Below are positions 60,316-64,000 of a DNA stretch of 64,000 nucleotides, piece after piece (positions within the stretch are counted from its first letter, which is position 1; each line of letters starts with the position of its first letter). Below the pieces are notes generated by a model, which saw only the letters and a list, made by a program, of their open reading frames with translations, searched no databases and had not been told where the DNA came from. Origin of the DNA: Neobacillus sp. PS2-9. Its GTDB lineage: Bacteria; Bacillota; Bacilli; Bacillales; Cytobacillaceae. The position numbers were made by a program, and so were the translations under genes. The stretch spans positions 3,197,001 to 3,261,000 of the forward strand of contig NZ_CP133269.1 in the NCBI RefSeq assembly GCF_030915525.1, given 5' to 3'.

Positions 60316-61180
60316 CTGTAAACTCCCCTACAAAATTTCTCATTTCATCAGCTAAGCAATCAAAGAATTCATCAAATCCTTCGATTGCTAAAGGGATAAT
60401 TAATCTTTTTTCAATAGGAACTCTTAATAATCCTAGAGTTTTATGTCTATTTTTAGACCAATCTGTATTTATAGACTTATCGTATATAGGAGTTGTTAAA
60501 TAGCATTTTTCATTATTCCAAAACCCATAAGTCGCCAATTCAGATAGCTCTTTCGGTAAGAAATTTCTTAATATCTGTACTTGTGATCTAATTCTTTTTC
60601 CAGTTTTTCTATTAGTATCTACGCCATCGAAAAATTTCATAGCATTAGATATCGCCTTATTAGGATAGAGTTTATATGCTTTACATTCTCCTATGGTTAA
60701 GCCAAGTGTTTCCGACTGATATAAAGCAGTTAAATCTAACCCCTTATCTTTAGGGTCATCGTGAACTAACCCTACCGCTAGAACCTCTCCTACAGGGTGT
60801 ATATTCTTAACTTTATTCGATATGAACAACAAAAGATGTATCAATGCTTCAGCTAACCAAGGATTTCTTTCATCCTCTTTGAAATCCTGATTAAGATTAT
60901 TGGTTTCACCTATTGTGTCGATTACACTTTCTACTATCTCTTCCATCCCAACTTCTGTATACTGTATTAAATCTGCTCTAATTTGAAGATTAGCCTCTAT
61001 TGCATTCGCAATTAGTGCAACCATATATATTGCAATACTTCGAATCAATGTAGGTTCATTTTCAATTCCTGTAATCATAATTGCATGATGGGATTTAGTC
61101 TCTATGATGTTAACACTAATTTTTGATGAAAATAATTCAATTTCAGAATCAACTAACTTTTCTAATTGTTCTTGTTCCAT
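60308..61180 (-). CDS. hamA: HamA-like DUF1837 nuclease (Hachiman-type)
   Basis: 290 residues. The second half has the DUF1837 nuclease pattern, with DPKDKGLDLTALYQSETLG then TIGECKAYK: a PD-(D/E)xK-like set with Asp near 148 and ECK near 166. It ends RLIIPLAIEGFDEFFDCLAD. In Hachiman, HamA cuts DNA once released by the HamB helicase; AbpA of the AbpAB system is a relative. AGGAG stands before the ATG. The order nuclease-helicase and the 8-bp overlap support one functional pair. Confidence 0.82.
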   Translation of the reverse strand: MEQEQLEKLVDSEIELFSSKISVNIIETKSHHAIMITGIENEPTLIRSIAIYMVALIANAIEANLQIRADLIQYTEVGMEEIVESVIDTIGETNNLNQDFKEDERNPWLAEALIHLLLFISNKVKNIHPVGEVLAVGLVHDDPKDKGLDLTALYQSETLGLTIGECKAYKLYPNKAISNAMKFFDGVDTNRKTGKRIRSQVQILRNFLPKELSELATYGFWNNEKCYLTTPIYDKSINTDWSKNRHKTLGLLRVPIEKRLIIPLAIEGFDEFFDCLADEMRNFVGEFTDV

Positions 61181-62177
61181 AGCCTTCTCCTAAATATAGT
61201 TATTAATTATATTATTAAGTTATTACTATATGTATCCTTATTTATAATTGTACCATTGAAATGCAAATTTTGTTAAGATTTGTAAATATTTGCGATAACT
61301 CGTTAAATGGAATAAAAGACTACTTTTTATACGCATGTTACTGCAAATTGGGAAATTAACCAATTGAACTATTATTGCTAAAAAGAGGGCGAAAGAAGTT
61401 ACTTTAGCTAAAGTGTCTAAATGCGGTAAATATCAGATTTATTAAATAAGATGTCTAAGTGTGGTCGTATTTTTTAAAACATTTTTAGTAAATATTTTAA
61501 AACAAAGTGGGTTTGTAAAAATTGTTATCAAAAACAATATAAGGAGATAATGTTGAGGATATCTTTAATATAGGCAATTACACATAATAGATCTTAATCA
61601 AGCATGAAATTTCCTAAAAAAAAATAAAGCATAAAGTTTCCAAAAGGAAATTTTATGCTTTACGTCACAACAAAAAACAAAAAATCCACTAACATATGTA
61701 ATGGTGGAGACGGTGGGACTTGTTCTTTAGTATGTTATCTTATGTTGGCAACCTATTCAGAAACACCTCCACTAAATTCTTTAATTCAAGATCTACTTAC
61801 AAAAAAAGGGCGTTTGAAGCACTTCAAGCTATTTGCGGCAATATGTTCTTCATATTTTAATTAAGGAGGTAATGTGTACGTCTTTGGATCATTTTGAAAA
61901 GATTCATCGGTTATAATTCTTATACAGTGTCATAGCATGTGAAGGAAAATGAAATCAGTTGCTTAAGCAAAAAATTGCACAAAACGGACGTTTTTTGTGA
62001 TTCCCATTATTGGAGCGACGAACTCATGCAGAAGGTTGCTTAGGGTTATTTCCTACTCTCTACCGGGCTTAACTAAGTCTTAATTTAATGGACATGTAGT
62101 TGCTGCCTAGTAATCGAAAATTCCTAAACCCTAATACCTTATTACAAATACCTTTACCGATATTTTAAAAATCATCA
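61181..62177. other. Right-hand end of the island, largely non-coding
   Basis: Almost 1 kb without a convincing gene. It holds the AT-rich promoter region of hamA, a very strong hairpin at 61626-61661 and short open frames only. The DNA beside the right direct repeat may carry recombinase-binding sites, but none was recognised. Confidence 0.5.
61626..61661. terminator. Long perfect hairpin
   Basis: A 16-bp stem (AAAGCATAAAGTTTCC with its complement, one G-T pair) and an AAAA loop. The flanks are A-rich on the left and not T-rich on the right, so on the minus strand it has a T tract and could act as a terminator for leftward transcription. Confidence 0.6.
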
Positions 62178-62259
62178 CAAAAATAAGCGTTAATTCATAA
62201 AATAAGCGTTAATCCTTCTTAACCTTAATTATGATAAAATAAAAAAATGCCTAATCCCA
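62178..62259 (+). repeat. Right direct repeat of the island
   Basis: 82 bases matching 39162-39244 at about 95%, including both AAAATAAGCGTTAAT sub-repeats. Confidence 0.8.
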
Positions 62260-62283
62260 AGGTGTTGATATCCGCCATATTTT

Positions 62284-63267
62284 TTAAATTACCCCATCTA
62301 CCCTTGCTCCGATTTTCTCTAATTGCATAGTATGCTCGTCATATAAGTTCCGTGCCCATTTCTGAATCAAGGATGGTGTCATCGTTTTCCATTTTTCGAG
62401 TTCTTCTGCCTTGTCTTGATCAAAAGCTAGTCTAGTTAATTTTTCCATTAACACATAAGATGAATACGGATGGGGAAACCTTGGGTCATTTTTCCCCTCA
62501 TAGAAGAATTTCTTTAGTAATCTAAAAGACTTTGGCTCGTAAATTAGCTCTACAAGTTTTGCCCTGTATTCTAAATCCTTAGGTTTCAAGTTAGGGAAAC
62601 GTGTATAATCACTTAAATGCTGGGCCTCATGTTTTAAATAGCTAACTTGAAACTCGGTACCATCCAGATTTATTTTCTTTTTCTTCGATCGATCATTTAC
62701 AAAATAAAGTCCTTCAGGCTTTGCCCAGCCACCTGCCCGTTTTTCCCCAAAGGTCGAAAAATGTATCCAACTTTGCAGTAGAAAATCCGATAAAAAATAC
62801 ACGGTTATCTCTTCCGTATGGTATGGAAGTTCAACCTTAAAATCTTTCTTTTCCATCGTTTTCCATATAAAAGGACCTCTAAAAGGGCCAGTTAAACCAC
62901 CTAAGAAGTGATAGCCCTTATTTTTAAATAACACCTCTAATTGACCTTCTATCTGATCAAGATCCATATCAGAAGGGTTATTGGGAATACATGTTGCAAG
63001 TGATTGTGCTAGTTGGATTTCTGCTTCTGATGTATTCTGTTTTGTTAAAACTGCAATAAAGTATTGATAGAAAGCTAGTAATACTTTCCTAATCCAAGGA
63101 TCTTTAGATTTAATCCGAAAGATTGGTTTATCTGTAAAGAATCTATATCGATACTTCAATTCTAGTGCTTGTATTTTTTTGCTCTTATTCTTTATTGAGC
63201 GAAGGTATTCATAGGCTGCTGGAACATCTCCTTGCAAACAATAAGCATAAAATTTTGATTCATCCAT
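62284..63267 (-). CDS. Unknown protein with HExxH motif
   Basis: 327 residues. An N-terminal helical region (YAYCLQGDVPAAYEYLRSIK) is followed by a domain with YLKHEAQHLSDYTRFPNLKP near residue 212: HEAQH is an HExxH zinc-peptidase motif, with possible third ligands downstream (Glu in DLEYRAKLVELIYEP). No signal peptide, so it would be cytosolic. The family is not recognised; peptidase activity is inferred only from the motif. It is the first chromosomal gene after the right direct repeat. Confidence 0.65.
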   Translation of the reverse strand: MDESKFYAYCLQGDVPAAYEYLRSIKNKSKKIQALELKYRYRFFTDKPIFRIKSKDPWIRKVLLAFYQYFIAVLTKQNTSEAEIQLAQSLATCIPNNPSDMDLDQIEGQLEVLFKNKGYHFLGGLTGPFRGPFIWKTMEKKDFKVELPYHTEEITVYFLSDFLLQSWIHFSTFGEKRAGGWAKPEGLYFVNDRSKKKKINLDGTEFQVSYLKHEAQHLSDYTRFPNLKPKDLEYRAKLVELIYEPKSFRLLKKFFYEGKNDPRFPHPYSSYVLMEKLTRLAFDQDKAEELEKWKTMTPSLIQKWARNLYDEHTMQLEKIGARVDGVI

Positions 63268-63406
63268 CTAGTTCCCCTCGTATTCTAGAATATTGATATA
63301 GTTATTATTTGATTCATACTTGTAAAATTCCTTTTTTGCAAATAAAGGAAAATAAGGGCAACATGTCAAATGTAGTAATAAAAGAATTAGAATGTCGGAG
63401 GATAAA

Positions 63407-63889
63407 ATGATTGAATTAGTACGAGTTTTAAAGGAAGAGGAGCAATGTTTACATAGCCTAATGCAATTCTACATCTATGAATTTGCACAGTATTTGCCAA
63501 CTATTACCCTTGAAGAGAACGGGCTTTACAAGCCTTTTGATTTAACCCCATACTGGAGCCGCCATAACCTCCACCCTTTTTTCATTAAGAAAGACAATGA
63601 GCTTATTGGTTTTGCTTTAGTTGAAAGTGCTAGTGGAACTGAACCTAACACTATCCTCGAATTTTTTATCATTCGTAAATATAATGGTAAAGGGTTTGGA
63701 AAACTTGCTGTAAACAAACTTTTTACGATGTTCCCCGGTAAGTGGTACATTACACAAATCGAAAGAAATTATCCAGCCCAAGCGTTTTGGAGGAGCATAA
63801 TCTCTTCATTTACTAACGGAAATTATAGCGAAAAATATGATGAAAAACGCCGTTCGATTCAAGAATTTGAGATTAATTTTGACAAATAA
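63407..63889 (+). CDS. GNAT-family N-acetyltransferase
   Basis: 160 residues with the GNAT fold: IELVRVLKEEEQCLHSLMQF, then ELIGFALVESASG, TILEFFIIRKYNGKGFGKLA (acetyl-CoA binding loop KYNGKGFGK) and AQAFWRSIISSFT. The acceptor is unknown. ATG at 63407 has GGAGG 5 nt upstream; an ATG five codons earlier contains no proper site. A convergent terminator follows. Confidence 0.85.
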   Translation: MIELVRVLKEEEQCLHSLMQFYIYEFAQYLPTITLEENGLYKPFDLTPYWSRHNLHPFFIKKDNELIGFALVESASGTEPNTILEFFIIRKYNGKGFGKLAVNKLFTMFPGKWYITQIERNYPAQAFWRSIISSFTNGNYSEKYDEKRRSIQEFEINFDK

Positions 63890-63932
63890 AACAGTGGAGA
63901 CTGTACCAAAAAGGCAGCCTCCACTGTTTTAT
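63889..63932. terminator. Bidirectional terminator between convergent genes
   Basis: AAAACAGTGGAG pairs with CTCCACTGTTTT over a 20-nt loop. It can serve the GNAT gene and the minus-strand gene entering from the right. Confidence 0.8.
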
Positions 63933-64000
63933 TCTATCGCCTGTAAATCCTTTACTAACATCTCTTTTGAATTCTCATCTACAATTTGTTGTACATATTC
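63929..64000 (-). CDS. 3' end of a minus-strand gene
   Basis: Only the last 23 codons are inside the window (YVQQIVDENSKEMLVKDLQA then IE and a stop at 63929-63931). The frame is open to the right edge and reads like an amphipathic helix. Too short to name. Confidence 0.6.
   Translation of the reverse strand, partial: EYVQQIVDENSKEMLVKDLQAIE

Larger units (their letters stand above)
39162..62259. mobile_element. Genomic island of about 23 kb with four recombinases and defence-like cargo
   Basis: The segment is bounded by an 82-83 bp direct repeat, begins with a tyrosine-recombinase block and then holds a run of nuclease, helicase and HEPN genes. The dispersed repeats that occur every 1-2 kb to the left are absent inside it. 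The ends are inferred from the repeat; no empty site is available for comparison. Confidence 0.65.

Noticed and set aside
61655..61864. 69-codon plus-strand frame with AAAAGGAAA before its ATG
   Set aside because: The supposed ribosome binding site and start codon lie inside the 16-bp hairpin stem, and the protein resembles nothing; not listed as a gene.

Overview
The window looks like chromosomal DNA from a low-GC, spore-forming Bacillaceae (Bacillus or Neobacillus-like). Support comes from the strong AGGAGG-type ribosome binding sites, the YjcZ-type and Spo0E-type small sporulation proteins, the Bacillus-style transporters, and many hairpin/poly-T terminators. No rRNA, tRNA or CRISPR array was seen. 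The name of the species cannot be read from the sequence.

Region 1 (1-6.3 kb) is ordinary chromosome: the end of an AGCS amino-acid/cation symporter, a TerD-zinc ribbon-TerB stress protein, selB (selenocysteine elongation factor, without selA, selD or selC beside it) and mntH (Nramp metal transporter) with a clear promoter and a palindromic operator.

Region 2 (6.3-39.2 kb) is a loose accessory region of small genes: VOC proteins, an APH-fold kinase, a lipoprotein, a CHASE4 chemoreceptor, sporulation peptides, an OYE/DsbA-like operon with a divergent LysR regulator, a cell-wall-binding repeat protein, DinB, TetR and others. More than twenty copies of one intergenic repeat run through it. Each copy has conserved arms, and many enclose a hairpin of their own. 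Four group II introns, all on the minus strand, sit here; two near-identical ones lie at the same point of this repeat, a third decayed one abuts its right arm, and the fourth lies beside the terminator of the LysR gene. An IS110-family element with a long non-coding left end (probable bridge RNA) is also present. Several genes are decaying: a NUDIX hydrolase, a GyrI-like protein, two tandem unknown paralogues, and a tyrosine-recombinase tail.

Region 3 (39.16-62.26 kb) is bounded by an 82-83 bp direct repeat and has none of the dispersed repeats, so it reads as a recently arrived ~23 kb genomic island. Its left end carries four tandem tyrosine recombinases in an A-B-A-B pattern. The cargo is defence-like: an Mrr-type nuclease, a one-strand cluster of DEDD exonuclease-BRCT, AIPR nuclease, DUF1643 protein and a large cytosolic beta-propeller, then a Hachiman-like HamA/HamB pair and two HEPN-type proteins. 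An Excalibur/YHYH surface protein and remnants of an ATP-dependent DNA ligase lie between. The exonuclease-AIPR-DUF1643-propeller cluster is the best candidate here for an undescribed system.

Region 4 (62.3-64 kb) returns to chromosome: an HExxH-containing protein, a GNAT acetyltransferase and the 3' end of one more gene.
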